Source: Epiperipatus broadwayi (taxonomy: Eukaryota; Onychophora; Udeonychophora; Euonychophora; Peripatidae). From it: 64,000 nt of DNA. The stretch spans positions 1,393,699-1,457,698 of the forward strand of contig JAQFVV010000255.1 in assembly GCA_028023455.1 (NCBI GenBank), given 5' to 3'. The notes beneath the pieces were generated by a model. The model was not told the origin of the DNA, searched no databases, and saw only the letters and a list, made by a program, of their open reading frames with translations. The position numbers and the translations under genes were made by a program. Positions 1 to 11,159 of the stretch are shown here, one piece after another; position 1 is the first letter of the stretch; the number at the start of each line of letters is the position of its first letter.

Positions 1-1239
1 AAAAATCCAAAATTATTCTCATTTTAAAATATTTAAATTTAAAATAACATCTGTTGTTATTGACAATCTCAAATATAAACTCTGATTGTAAGAAGCTGAA
101 AAGAATTAAATTATTTTTGTGTAACACTAGAGCTAAAACTCTTATAAATATTTAACTGCCATTTTCCTGAGGAGAAATGAAAATAACTTGTCCTAGAGAA
201 ACAAGGATTTTAATCAACTGATTTTAAAACAGAGTTGTGATTTTTTTAAATTACTTCGTATAGTAATTTAACAATTGTAATTTAACCTTTAACGTATTCA
301 AAAGATCTATTGGCCAAGTGAATTAAAGTTCTAAGTTTTTGATTGGTCAATTACACAATCAGCAGTAAAAATGTATTTAATCTTTTAAAATTAAACTTGT
401 TTTAGTTTAGCTTCTAAAAAGTAAATTAATAATTCATCAGATTATTAAAGTAAATGAAAGTTTTTTCAAAAATAAATTTCTATTTATAACTGATAAAAAT
501 AATCTATAGCAGACTACATAAAATGTACTTTTCGCAACTTATTACAAATTGTAGCCTATGTCATTGATTTCTGTCTCAATTTATTTTCGTCTAAAAGTAA
601 ATAATTTTTACTAAAATCTGAACTATTTTTCTAAAATAATATTTTCACACATATTTTATAAAAATAATAATAAATAAGTAAAAAAATACTCTAAAACATA
701 CATTTTCATTTTGAAAATCAAACCAAAGAACTTAGAGCTGTCAAAATTGTTGACAAGCGCTCCCTTTTGTAGAGAATGTAAAACAACCAATCAATGCCTT
801 GGAAGGCAGATCTTATCTTATTGTTATAACTTAAAATGTAAATATTATTGATTTTTTAGTTGTAAAATAATTATAAAAAGAGCAAAATCATATGGTATAT
901 TTTTCTTGATAAAATGACAATAAAATCGTCAAAATAACGTAAAAATTAGCAGTTTGAGAGCGAGTTAAAGTCGTAAACGAATATTTTATAAAGCAACATG
1001 GACAAATTGTAATGCTAGAGGGAGCTGAGATAATTTAATAGTAGACCTATAAAATGTCTTCAACAATTCGTATCTTATTGAAAAAAAATTCATCAGTTCA
1101 TATCTTCTAAAAATGTCACCAATATTTCTGAGTACAAAAAGCCTTATAAAAAAAAAAAAAAAACATCAATTCATAAGTACATTCTAAAAAAAACCAAGAC
1201 TTTGAACCGTTATTTTTTTCATTCTGGCAAAAATAACAT
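1..1239. other. AT-rich non-coding stretch
   Basis: I see no gene here. The sequence is AT-rich with short A and T runs. No open frame has a recognisable domain or a convincing pair of splice sites. A tract of about 17 A at 1145-1162 is the only obvious local feature. Confidence 0.5.
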
Positions 1240-1350
1240 TTTTTTTTCTGGTTTCCGGTTCGAAGCCCTGAAAAAAACTTAGTTGCCCTTAGGTACACTT
1301 TCACAAAAAAAAAGTTGATCCTGACCTCTAAAAGTTTGGCCACCCCTGAT
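1240..1350. mobile_element. hAT-like terminal sequence (one end only)
   Basis: The stretch ends with AAGTTTGGCCACCCCTG, which resembles the terminal inverted repeat of hAT transposons, typically CAGGGGTGGCCAAAC at the other end. I could not find the partner end or a matching 8-bp target duplication upstream. This is either a truncated copy or an element whose left end has decayed. The call rests on the terminal motif alone. Confidence 0.4.
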
Positions 1351-3480
1351 CTAATGAGATGGCTATGGAAATAATATATATAAACTTGTAAGCATAGTAC
1401 ATAATTAATCTCTTCTATTTCTATAAATATATCTATAAAATTGTTCTCTTTTATGACTCTTATTCAAATAAAAAATAATGCAAATATTATCTTCTGCAAA
1501 TAGTATCACCACCAATCCAACAAAATTAGGTAATTGTTCAAGCAATCTTAATTGACATAATAAAAATGTTAAATATTGATATATTCCACATTCAAAAATC
1601 ATTTATTAGAAATAAAAATGTTAACATTGTTCTCATTCAAAGATTATTTATCAGGTGTTTTATATGAAGATCATTATTCCACTAATGGTGGAAGTGCTTA
1701 AAATCATAAAGAACAATGCCACAACATCCAGTGTGAGATTGATAAACTTACCTTACTGAGCAAGATGTAAATTAATTTCAGTGTCAGTGAAATTATAGCC
1801 CATAATTAATGGATTATGTATAGAACTGGTCCTTCATAATGACAATTTGAAAAGTACTTTGAATGAAAGTATGAGCAAGAAAAATACATATGTTTGTAAT
1901 TTTGAAATAATAATAACGTTTATCTTTAAATATATAAATTTTATTATAAACACATCAAATTCACAATAAAAAAGTTACATCACAAAACAAAAAATGAAAA
2001 ATTTATTAAAGAATTCTTTATCACTTATTTTATATTGTTAATGAATTCTGTACACATGAAAAATATACAATGATTGTCATTAATATTCGCAGAATATCAT
2101 GACAGCTTCCTGAGCTAAAAATAATCTGAAAAAAGAAAAAAAATTATAAATAAATTCCAATATGCAATTTAGTAATTTAGCTGGTATAATTTATTTATTA
2201 AAACTTTTATTTTTAAATAATAGCAATATCGATTTGATAATAAAGTCAAAGGTACCAAATGACAATATGTAAATATTAACCTTAAACAGATGTGAAATAA
2301 AAGTTACTGTTGCATAGTGTAAAAGAAGCTATCAAAAAGAAAATCAAAACCTAACTTTGACTTATACACTTATTATAAGCCTTCACTCTCTACTAATCTA
2401 CCGTATCCATAGTAAGTCGAGTAATCAATCCATAGTCAGTCGAGTAATCAATGATTTTCCAAATAGCAATGCAAGTTAATCTCCCCTCCCCAGACCATTT
2501 TCTGGCTTTTACCTCAATTAGTGAGGCCTAGAGATTCAAAGCTGTAACATCTGACAGTCATCTTTAATTTCTTTTTTATTATCAAGAATAATGGCTTGAA
2601 ATTCAAAAAACTCTAAGGTTTCAGATTGAATTTCACTACTTTATTGATAAAAACAATTCTTGCACTATTATTTGCTAAACTACTAATTAATCAAACTTAT
2701 AATAGATATTTTTAATAATCGAGAGAAAAGGCTGTCTTTATTTACACTGCAATAAGTTGAAAGCATCAAAGGATGCTGGGTTAATATTTTAACATATTTA
2801 ACCTTCCATTAGGAATTTCTCAAAAGTTCAATATATTTGCAACAATCACAACAGTACCTATCATTAGAAAGATGCTCTCCTCAGAACATCTCGGTCAATA
2901 ATCATCTAGAAAAATTACAAAGCTAATTCATTCATTTATCAAACTTATAAACATTGTAGAGTAATTAGGATAGCAATATATATATATTAAAGTTTTTATT
3001 TACAAGTTATTTATTCAAGTATGTGATAGTAATAACTGAAAAATATAACTGTAAGTCATTTAGATGAAACACAATTAGAAATCAATTAATATAAATTTAG
3101 TTACAAAATACACTATTATTACCCTGTTCTAAATATGAATATATAAAATCATAAACATAAATAAGAATTATATAATTCAAAGCAGAAGAATAGTATCAAA
3201 AATCATTACAATAAAGCTGAATGGCAGGAAAGAAATGGAACAGACTTTCAATAAATGAAGCTTGTTGAATATTTCAGTTTATCTTAGCGGAAACACAATA
3301 AGATAACTTTGGAGGGGAAAAAATAGATATCATAATAATTATGTGATTAACATCATTTTTATTTTAAAGAGTCAACTTATTAAACAAATCTGCAATTCAT
3401 TAAATTACCAAAATCTATTTACCAGCCCGATCAAATTATTCATTCATGCATACATACAAAAGCTCTTCATAATTTAATGC
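1350..3480. other. AT-rich stretch with only weak exon-like signals
   Basis: No recognisable gene. Two minus-strand exon-like signals occur. One is a good acceptor near 2126, described separately. The other is a donor-like CAGTAAG/GTAAGT near 1750 next to a frame that ends at a stop. A further acceptor-donor pair around 2834-2880 carries stops in the frames checked. Short direct repeats occur near 2400-2450, where a 20-bp phrase containing AGTCGAGTAATCAAT is repeated. Confidence 0.4.
2077..2125 (-). CDS. Possible terminal exon of an unidentified gene
   Basis: On the minus strand a long polypyrimidine tract and CAG, ending at 2126, form a textbook splice acceptor. One reading frame after it, needing a two-base overhang from the upstream exon, reads LFLAQEAVMIFCEY and then stops near 2077. 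AATAAA-like hexamers follow within about 120 bp. I do not recognise the peptide and found no matching upstream exon. The basis is the splice signal plus a short frame, so chance is a real alternative. Confidence 0.25.
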
Positions 3481-3540
3481 AGGGTAGAATATCAGACTCT
3501 GGACTGTAAAGTCTTTGGATCGATTCCAATTCTGGCATTT
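3480..3540 (+). repeat. tRNA-like sequence, probable SINE head or tRNA pseudogene
   Basis: The segment reads like the 3' two thirds of a tRNA. An anticodon-loop-like CTGTAAA (GTA, tyrosine-like) is followed by a T-arm TTGGATCGATTCCAA with a perfect 5-bp stem. The acceptor stem and a clean D-arm are missing, so it is not a functional tRNA gene. A tRNA-derived SINE remnant is the likeliest reading. Family M1 sequence starts about 90 bp downstream. Confidence 0.45.
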
Positions 3541-3627
3541 CTATGTTCAAACTTCTTATAAACTTCCAAGTAATAAAATCATTCAATTATTTATTTATTT
3601 AATAATAAGAAAAACAATATGCTATAT

Positions 3628-4276
3628 TAAAACAGGCAAAACTCTCCATACAGTAGTGGCACTCAGTGCAAGCCAGAGTAATCAATGGATACCAGAAGGC
3701 TTATATATAAAATCCCTATCTAATGCCTACTCATCCAATATCCCCAGACAAGTTTCTGGCTTGTGGCCTTCGTCACTGAGGAGCCTTGGATCTGAGAGCA
3801 CAGCACTTAGATCTAAGGATCTAATGCAATCCTCCATCAGTCACCTTTTATCTCTTCTTAACTACAAAATTAGGAGTCTTAAACTGAAAACTCAATAATA
3901 TTTTCAATTCATGCTCATTAGCTTATATGGTTATTAAAGAACCAAAAACACCAAAATATAAATTACTGAACTGAGATCAAACCTATAAGACTATATAAGC
4001 TAATGAGCTTGAATTGAAAATATTATTGTGTTTTCAGTTTAAGACTCATAGTTTTATAGTTAAGTAGATCTAAAAGGTGGCTGCTGGAAGGTTGCATTAG
4101 ATCCTAAGATCTAGGTACAGTGCTGTCAGATCCAAGGCTCCTCACTGATGAAGGTCACAAGCAAGAAACTAGTCTGGGGATATTGGATGAGTAGGCACTA
4201 GGTGGGGATTTTATGCACAAGCCTCTCTGGCTTGCGCTGAATGGAAATATTATATGGAAAGTTTTGTCGGTTTTAA
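3628..4276. repeat. Fold-back repeat, family M1, copy 1
   Basis: A left arm of about 300 bp starting at 3628 with AACAGGCAAAACTCTCCATA is matched, imperfectly and inverted, by a right arm at about 3993-4276. The arms flank a spacer of about 60 bp. The core phrases AGTGCAAGCCAGAGTAATCA and ATCCAATATCCCCAGAC recur in other M1 copies. It has no coding capacity that I trust; frames read across it are artefacts of the repeat. It is probably a non-autonomous fold-back or MITE-type element; the mobilising family is unknown. Confidence 0.7.
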
Positions 4277-4775
4277 TAACAGTTATAAGCAAGCATAAGA
4301 AATGGTGATCATGTTATGTTTATTGGCTTAAAACTAATCCTGCCTAATAGGATGGTAGTGGCTATGGTTATTAAAGAACCAAAGACACCAAAATGTACTG
4401 AACTGAGTTCAGCCCTATATGACTATATAAGCTAATGAGCTTGGATTGAAAATATTATTGTGTTTTCCATTTAAAATCGTAGTTTTGTAGTTAAGTAGAG
4501 ATAAAAGGTGTGAGGGTTTCATTAGATTCTAAGATCTAGGTGCAGTGCTCTCAGGTCCAAGGCTACTCACGGCCGAAAGCCACAAGCCAGAATCTAGTCT
4601 GGGGATATTGGATGAGTAGGCACTAGATGGGGATTTTATGCACAAGTCTTCTGGCATCCATTGATTATTCTGGCTTGCACTGAGTAGCAATACTGTATGG
4701 ACAGTTTTGCCTGTTTTAATACCAGTTATAAGCAAGCATAAGAAATGGTGATCATGTGATGTTTATTGGCTTAAT
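3930..4775. repeat. Tandem duplication of an M1 arm (two units of about 405 bp)
   Basis: Units 3930-4332 and 4366-4775 are direct repeats. Both begin GGTTATTAAAGAACCAAA, pass through GCTAATGAGCTTG and the TCTGGGGATATTGGATGAGT phrase, and end at GTTTATTGGCTTA. They differ by scattered substitutions and small indels, so the duplication is not recent. The first unit also serves as the right arm of the preceding hairpin, so this locus holds one inverted and two direct arms. Confidence 0.75.
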
Positions 4776-4779
4776 AAGC

Positions 4780-5638
4780 TATATTCAAAGCATCTTTATA
4801 ATCTTTACATAAATTTTTTTTCAGAAATCTAACTTGAATGATTCTTCTTAATTATATAAATAATTACACACTTTCATTGTTTTACAAAGCAATTTCCTAA
4901 CCGTACATTGTTATTGCATTTTTAAAGAGAATTACTCTTTCTTAATGTTGACTGAATTGAGAAGTCAAACATGGAAATATTTTTCTATATAATATTTAGT
5001 AATAAAAAAACATTTTCAGATATTCTGATGATTTTTTATTCTTATTTCAAATATCCATAATCCAATATTTACAACTATTTGATTCAAATATAGTTTGAGT
5101 TTAAGGATAACATTATATGTACAAAATAATTTTTAAAAAAATAAATAAATAGAAAAAGAATATATAAATTGCATATAAATTTCTCCATAGGGTTAATATA
5201 TATATATAAAAACGCGATATGTAAAAAAAAAATCAAAATAAAATAATAAATGAAATTAAAAAAGCAGACAAGTTGTTAAGTGAAACGGATAAAATGGAGG
5301 CTTTTCTTTTTTGCTTTCCATAGCTGGCAATCAAATTTGTAGTCTAGCTTTCGAACCACCAATCTTATCATTGCATAAAACTGCAATAATTTCCATTATT
5401 TTTTATATGAATTCCTATTTAAAGCAAGTATTTTAAAGAGTAATTTTTTATCACAATTTAAAACAAATAATGGAGAAATTATTAAGATAAGTAATAATAA
5501 TTTTATTTTTCTGCAATATAAGATTCTGATGATTTCAAAATTTACTTATGAGAAGATATAATTATCATCTTAAAAAAAAAAAAATTATAAGTGAAATGTA
5601 ATTTGTACAAACCTGCTTGTAATATGTGTATGTGCATG
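4780..5638. other. AT-rich stretch without features
   Basis: I see only AT-rich sequence with short A runs and a TATATATATA block near 5200. No convincing frame or repeat family was recognised. Confidence 0.5.
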
Positions 5639-6290
5639 TCATCATCATCATCAACCATTATCAATCCACTGCAGGATGAAGGTCTCTCCAAGTTCAATCC
5701 ATCTTTTCCGATCTTTAGCTTCTCTTCTCCACATCACCCCTGCACACTTTCTTATCTCATCCATCCATCTCACATGTGGTCTCTTTCTGTGTCTTTTACA
5801 ATCTCTTGGAATCCAGTTTAAGACTTCAATTGTCCATCTATTGTCATCTCTTCTAGCAATATATCCAGCCCAACTCCACTTCAATCTTTTAATTTTTTGA
5901 ATGAGGTCAGTAACACCTGTTTGTTCTCTTACCCATACATTGCGTTTTCGATTTCTTCTTGTTACTCCCAGCATGCATCTCTCCATACTTCTTTGAGTGG
6001 TCTGAAGTCTCTGTATTGCTCTTCTATTAAGTGTCCAAGTCTCAGATCCATAAGTAAGAACTGGCAAAACACATTTGTTAAAAACCTTCCTTTTCAAACA
6101 CATAGGCATATTTCCTTTTAGTATCAAGTTATTTCTACCAAAAGAACTCCAACTAAGTTTAATTCTATGATTAATTTCATCCATTATGTTTCCATCTGTA
6201 TTAATAATCTGACCAAGGTATTTGTAACTGTTAACTTCTAATTCATCATAATCAATCTTTATTTTCATATTTTGAGCAAATCGATTAAAC
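5639..6290 (-). pseudogene. RTE-like LINE, C-terminal ORF2 fragment with 3' end
   Basis: An open minus-strand frame of about 210 residues matches the end of RTE-type (BovB/RTE-X-like) ORF2 proteins. Visible landmarks in order are YKYLGQIINTDGN after the RT core, LPVLTYGSETWTLNRR, RRNRKRNVWVREQTGV, RPHVRWMDEI, and the terminal GETFILQWIDNG before the stop. The final GE..F..QW.DNG is typical of the family. The stop is followed at once by a (TGATGA)n microsatellite (TCATCATCA on the plus strand), the usual 3' terminus of RTE elements. The catalytic RT motifs and the endonuclease are missing, so this is a 5'-truncated insertion. The frame has no internal stop, which suggests it is younger than the other LINE scraps here. 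Confidence 0.85.
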
Positions 6291-6900
6291 ATTACATGTA
6301 TATACATGTAAATTGCCCACAAATATAGTTAATAATGTACAGCATATTTGTACTCACAAATTATGATTTATCATTATTTGTTTTTTATAACAAACAAAAG
6401 TTGTTTCAGAAGAAAAAAAAAGATAATGCTACTAAAAAGAGACATAGTATTAAAAAATCCAAAAAAAGATATACAAAAAATTATATAATAATAAAAATAT
6501 AAAAATAAAATAGCCTTACAATTACAACAAAAAATATAAAAATAAAATAGCCTTACAATTACAACAGAAATGCTAAATATTTTAAATGAAAATGTGATAT
6601 GTAAAAAAATATATAAAGTTACAGAAAATAATGGTATAATTATAAATTTATTAAAAGAATCTAATAAATAAATAGAGAAATTCCTGGCAAAACTATATAT
6701 CAAATGTGTAAATAATAAAGATATAGATGATCATAAAAAGAATGCAGCAGTTGTATAATTTAAAAAGTATGAAATAGAGTATATTACAAATTATAGATCT
6801 ATTCTTTATAAGTGTTTTATTTGCTAGCTTTTTTTAAAAATCTAGTGGGTTCTTTATTTTGAAATCAAAAGATTTCAAAAATTTAATTTATTTTGACTGA
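6290..6900. other. AT-rich stretch with a 36-38 bp direct repeat
   Basis: Mostly A-rich sequence. A phrase containing AAAATAGCCTTACAATTACA is repeated twice in tandem at about 6492-6566. Nothing else is recognised before the ATG of the ORF1-like frame at 6902. Confidence 0.45.
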
Positions 6901-6901
6901 T

Positions 6902-7166
6902 GAGTCAAAATATGGATCCTGGAAGTGATTCAGAAGCAGAGTTTAAAACGTTTTCTAAATCTACTAGATCTAAATTCAAGAAAAATAAGAAGGAAAAGAG
7001 GTAAAAAAAATTATTTAGACACTTCTTTACATGAAAAAATTAATTTAAACGAGCAACAGCTTGTTGTTAATTCTAACATAAATTTAGACGATAATCCATC
7101 AAGTAATAAATTAGAAAAACAGATTGTATCAAATTCTAAAAATAATAATTCTAAAAAGAATAGCGT
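6902..7166 (+). pseudogene. LINE copy B, ORF1-like 5' part
   Basis: The frame starts MSQNMDPGSDSEAEFKTFSK and runs through a basic stretch rich in K and R to a stop near 7003. After a one-base frameshift it continues as a charged N/K-rich segment up to the poly(T) tract at 7167. The composition fits the basic RNA-binding ORF1 of a non-LTR element. There is no recognised domain, so the identity comes from its position upstream of the endonuclease once the nested copy A is removed. Confidence 0.5.
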
Positions 7167-7407
7167 TTTTTTTTTTTTTTTAATTTAGATTTATTGATAA
7201 TAGGTATATACAAAAGTTTTCAATGATAGTTATAAATGTTTATATTGTTATAGGTTCTCCAAGAGTTTGTGTAGAATGAGACGAGATCTGATTTGTCTGT
7301 TTAGTCAGATCATAGGTCAGAGAAAAATTAGTGTGTGTTTAGGACATTTTTTATGTCCATACATTAATCAGATATTTGAGTGTTTCTTTTACCTGTTATA
7401 TAGCTTA

Positions 7408-7854
7408 TCAATCGTTAGGATTGGAGTCATTTTGTAGGTAGGGAATTTTGAACCGTTTCCATGTATTTTCGTGCAGAAACTTTGAGGAGAGCATTCTGTC
7501 TTTCTTTTGTAGTTTTGAAAGGGTTGCAAGGAAAAAAGAGTTTGCTTCTGGCTGGGGAATGCTAAACTTTAATTTACATCTTGTCACCCAGATAGAATAT
7601 GTAACAAAGATTGCCATCCTAATGGTGGGGAAGTCTCTTTCCTTAATACACTCTTTGATTGATAGAATTTTATAGTAATCAATAATACTATTTTGAGATA
7701 TTACGTGTTTAATCCTTCCCAATCCCATGCAAGAAAGCATAATGTGTTCAAATGTTTCTTCATGCATTAAGCAGGTTGAACAAATGGGGTCTATGTTTCT
7801 TATACTTCTTTTGTAATGAAGGAACCAATTGGTTAGCATTGCATTTAGGTTCAC
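7408..7854 (-). pseudogene. LINE copy A, C-terminal zinc-knuckle segment
   Basis: A frame of about 148 residues contains CSTCLMHEETFEHIMLSC near residues 25-42, the C-x2-C-x8-H-x4-C knuckle found after the RT of many LINEs and usually written CPLC...EHILxxC. It ends with a basic segment and a stop near 7408. The matching part of copy B at about 13418-13470 carries CGLCRRDEDTIEHIFGVC. It is separated from the RT by frameshifts, so no full-length product is made. Confidence 0.8.
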
Positions 7855-8029
7855 CTTTATTAGATAGCGAGGAATTTGGATTCCAATGTCCAGAATTTGA
7901 ATAAGGTGGTGATTTTGTAATTGGAATAGCCAAGACTTGGTTTAATTTGAGGTGGTTTAGGCCTTATTAAATTGTGTGCATCCCATATGTTAATTTTGGT
8001 TTTGAATACGTCAGGAGCGGTGCTGTTAT

Positions 8030-10179
8030 GTAGTTTTAATAGGGCAATTAGTTAATCTAGCCAACCAGCCTTGATAGGAGGGGTGTGTCTGTAGGTATTA
8101 CCTCTCTTAATATTAGGGGTTTGCCAAATTTTTGAATAAGGTTGAAGATTAGTGTGTGGCCTTTTTGATAGTTAATGGCTTGAATGGAATGTAGAGACAT
8201 TCCATTGAGTTTTCTGTGGTATTGCATTCTTGAAATGCTAATGGAGGTTATGTGGCGCTTCCAGAACAGACCCGCACATATCCTATTGATTTTATTAATG
8301 AAGGTCTTCAATACGGAATGATGGGCAGGTAGTAGGCTATTTTAGACATTACTTTCATGTTTAGTAGGGGCACCTTGCCTTGGAGGGATAAATATACTTT
8401 TGAGAGTGTTTGTGTAAGATGATTTGTTGAGTCAATGATGATATTCTATATATGTTTCGACATGGTGGATTGGGATTTATATATAGGAAATCCTAGAAAA
8501 TTCTGGGGCTTGGCTAGAAAGTTAGATTTGATTTTCTTTCCATTAATAATCCACCATGATGACGACTTTTCAGGGTTTATGGTAAACTGTGAGGTTTAAG
8601 AGAAATTGTTAAGGATTTTGTAGAGAGGTTTTAGGAATTTCTGGGGGGTAGGATAATAAGGTCATCCATGTAGGTGATGGTCTTAATAGATTTCTTGATG
8701 CATGGTATAAATACTCCAGGTAGGGAGCTCTCTAATGCTATTAACAGGGGATTAATGTAGGATGAAAAGAGTAGGGCACTCAGTTGGATCCCTGTGGAAT
8801 AGATTTGGTAGGGGAGAAACCGTTGGAGTATGACCCATTGAGCAATATGTATATTAATCTGTTGTGGAAGAGGTTATCAATGATTTGGATAATGTCTGTG
8901 GGAATTTCACATTCATCTAGTAAATCAAGTAGTGTATTAATGTTGACTGAATCGAATGCTTCAGTAATGTCAATTTGAACTGCAATAGGTTTGGACAATT
9001 TTTTAGATCTGATATGGTCCAGTAATATTTTGACTTCTCCCATTGCAGTTAGTGTGGATGATCCTTTTCTGGCAAATTGTGATTCTGATATTTTGTTTAG
9101 GATTTTGTCTTGTATTTTTTCCTTTACGACTCCCTCTATTATTTTAATGATAGGGGTCATGGATATGGGTCTTAAACTGTTGGTGGATGTTGGATATATG
9201 TTCTTTTTAATGAATGGAACCATCGCTATTGGATAAAGGTTGTCTATTGATCTTTTCTGTGAAGATAAATGGTTAATCATTTTAATGATGATTGGGATTG
9301 TGAAGTTATTGAGGTGAGTTAGTACAAATTTGGGAATGGCATGCGTTCCAGGGTGGACATTTATGGGTAGTGCTAAAAGGCGGCTTTTGATATCTGCCTC
9401 AGTGATGCCATGTGCATTTACTCTAGTACTGTCTCTTGATGTTTTGTGTACATCCAAGTAGTGAGCTTGAAGGCGATCTCTGAGGTGTTCTTTGATATGT
9501 TGAATCATTTGGAGGCCAATGGTTTGAAAACCATTGATGGTTATAATTGTTGGAGTGGTTTGTTTTGATTTTGCACCTAAAGCCCACCACAGGTATCCTC
9601 TCGTCCAACAGTGTTGTGATGGCAGGAAAATCTTAGATCTCTTAATAGCTATATGTTCTGCTATTGTTGTTTGTTTATGTTTATATTGATTTTTGAGGGC
9701 GAGTAAATTTTCTATAGGTTCAGTGTCTATAGCAAATGTCTTGATCTTAGTGTGGATATGTTCTAATTCTTTGAATAGGGTGGTAGGTCCTTTGACTTTC
9801 TTAGTATAGTGTGCTATCAAGGTCTGTAATTTTCCTATGAATGCAAACCATGCTTCTTCTGGAGGCCTAGAAAGAATATCAATCTTATGAAACAGAATGT
9901 AGGTTTCAGAGAAAAAGGCTTCCATCATGGCAGCACGAGTTAGTACTCTAATAGGTTTGTTGAGACTGATTGTGGTACAGTTTTTAAACTGCAGAGAAGT
10001 TAATATTGCTTGGTGGTCTGAGAAGGCGACTGGCTGGAGGGTGGCCTCCAGACCGAGGTGTTATTCTGAGGTATAAAATAAGGTCTATTAGAGAGTGCTG
10101 ATTTTATTGTAAAAAGAGAAGGCATTGGGTGGGAAGAAGCCTCTTCCGTTTAAGAAGCCTCGGTTGAGGAGATAGTGAG
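8030..10179 (-). pseudogene. LINE copy A, end of endonuclease plus reverse transcriptase
   Basis: From 9928 to 8780 there is an intact frame of 382 residues. It carries PISMTPIIKIIEGVV near residues 240-255 (RT motif 2), VQIDITEAFDSVN near 320-332 (motif A, catalytic Asp) and KSIPQGSN at the end (motif B). After a frame change the catalytic box TYMDDLIIL lies at about 8662-8690. Upstream of the ATG, at about 9930-10179, frameshifted remains of the endonuclease end (RGFFPPNAFSFY, then a FSDHQA-like SDH motif) align with copy B. It is an inactive copy that keeps its catalytic residues in pieces. Confidence 0.88.
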
Positions 10180-10400
10180 ATGGGCTCTAGAAGAAATAAA
10201 AAAAAGCTCAAGCATAACAGTAAAGAATCGGTCATAGATACTATGTGGAATGATTGCCCTCAGGATTCTTTTAAAGTTGATTTATCTCAACCAGTTTTGC
10301 TGTCATATGCTTTTGAAAATGACCTTACTGATATAGATAGGGTTCTGGATGCATCTGAGATTCCTACATAGGATGAGATTATTAGGATTAGTACAGATAC
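10180..10400 (+). pseudogene. LINE copy B, ORF1-like 3' part
   Basis: A 63-residue frame starts MGSRRNKKKLKHNSKES, basic like the segment before the insertion, and ends at a stop near 10371. It is read as the continuation of ORF1 beyond the nested element. A few more codons follow in frame after the stop (DEIIRISTDTIIDP). There is no domain I can name. Confidence 0.45.
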
Positions 10401-10496
10401 AATAATTGATCCTTAGGAGAAAGTCAATGCTGGAAAAGATTTCTTTCTATTTTTATTACATGACACATTGTTGTTTTTCTTATTTGTTGATGCTTA

Positions 10497-11143
10497 TTTA
10501 TTTGGCTGGTGTTAATGTGCGGGGACTGAACTCTGCAAAGAGAATTGATGCTATTGGTCATTGGTTACGAGTTTGCTCTCCAAATATATGCTTTGCGGAA
10601 ATGAAGCTTCATTTCAAATCATACTCTGTATTATTAGAAAAGTTATATAAGTTTGGATCATTCCACTTTTCAACTGCCAACCATCTCTCTAGTGGAGTTG
10701 CTATGTTAATTCCTCATACTTCTACAGTTACTAGTTTTAAGATTTGTCTTTTGAATAATTATATGATTTTTATTACCATCAACTTAAATTCTTATAATTT
10801 TAATGTTATCTTTCTATACCTTAAAAAAGAGGTTTCACTGGATTACAACGTTATTCAATTAATAAATATTGCCTTAAATTCCAATCCTTTTCCTACATTC
10901 CTGCTTGGAGATTTTAATACTGGTTATGATGAATTTAATCGCAAATATCTACATTTATTAAACATGCGTTTGATGTGTGCACAGGGATTCTTTCCTCTTG
11001 ATGTATGTTCCTTTTATACTAAACAGCACTCCACCTTAATTGATCTATTTTACTCGCCAGATCTGCATTTTTACATTGACCCATCTTTATCTCCGGTTGC
11101 CTTTTCTGATCATATATGCTCTTATAGTATCTTTGAACATTGA
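10497..11143 (+). pseudogene. LINE copy B, AP-type endonuclease domain
   Basis: The frame contains the ordered motifs of LINE apurinic/apyrimidinic-like endonucleases. These are NVRGLNSAKR (metal-binding Asn region), CFAEMKLH (the Glu motif), LLGDFNTGYD (the D-x-N motif), STLIDLFYSPD, and FSDHICSY (the terminal SDH). The domain would nick target DNA to prime reverse transcription. The frame is open over the whole domain, but the preceding sequence has stops and the next part is in another frame. The upstream ATG at 10406 lies in sequence without homology to the family and is probably not a real start. Confidence 0.82.
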
Positions 11144-11159
11144 CCTTCCTTCTCAACAC

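Larger units (their letters stand above)
7167..10179 (-). mobile_element. YMDD-type LINE copy A, 5' truncated, nested in copy B
   Basis: Read on the minus strand the element begins abruptly inside the endonuclease domain near 10179. It continues through RT and the C-terminal knuckle, and ends with AATAAA and a poly(A) tail (T run at 7167-7182 on the plus strand). 5' truncation plus a poly(A) tail is the hallmark of target-primed reverse transcription. Flanks TTCTAAAAAGAATAG and CTCTAGAAGAAATAA resemble each other and may be a decayed target duplication. Removing the element rejoins the ORF1-like and endonuclease parts of copy B. Confidence 0.85.

Noticed and set aside
2834-2880. Minus-strand acceptor TTTTTCTAG and donor ATAG/GTACTG pair
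   Set aside because: All three stops TAA, TGA and TAG occur before the donor in the best frame, and the remaining frames are short and closed.
3480-3540. Functional tRNA-Tyr gene
   Set aside because: The acceptor stem and a proper D-arm are missing and the anticodon stem pairs poorly; a SINE or pseudogene explains it better.
5591-6121. Three overlapping plus-strand frames
   Set aside because: They are antisense to the RTE C-terminal frame; their apparent hydrophobic segments come from the complement of RTE codons.
8784-9236. Plus-strand frames within LINE copy A
   Set aside because: They are antisense to the reverse transcriptase frame, which carries the RT motifs.
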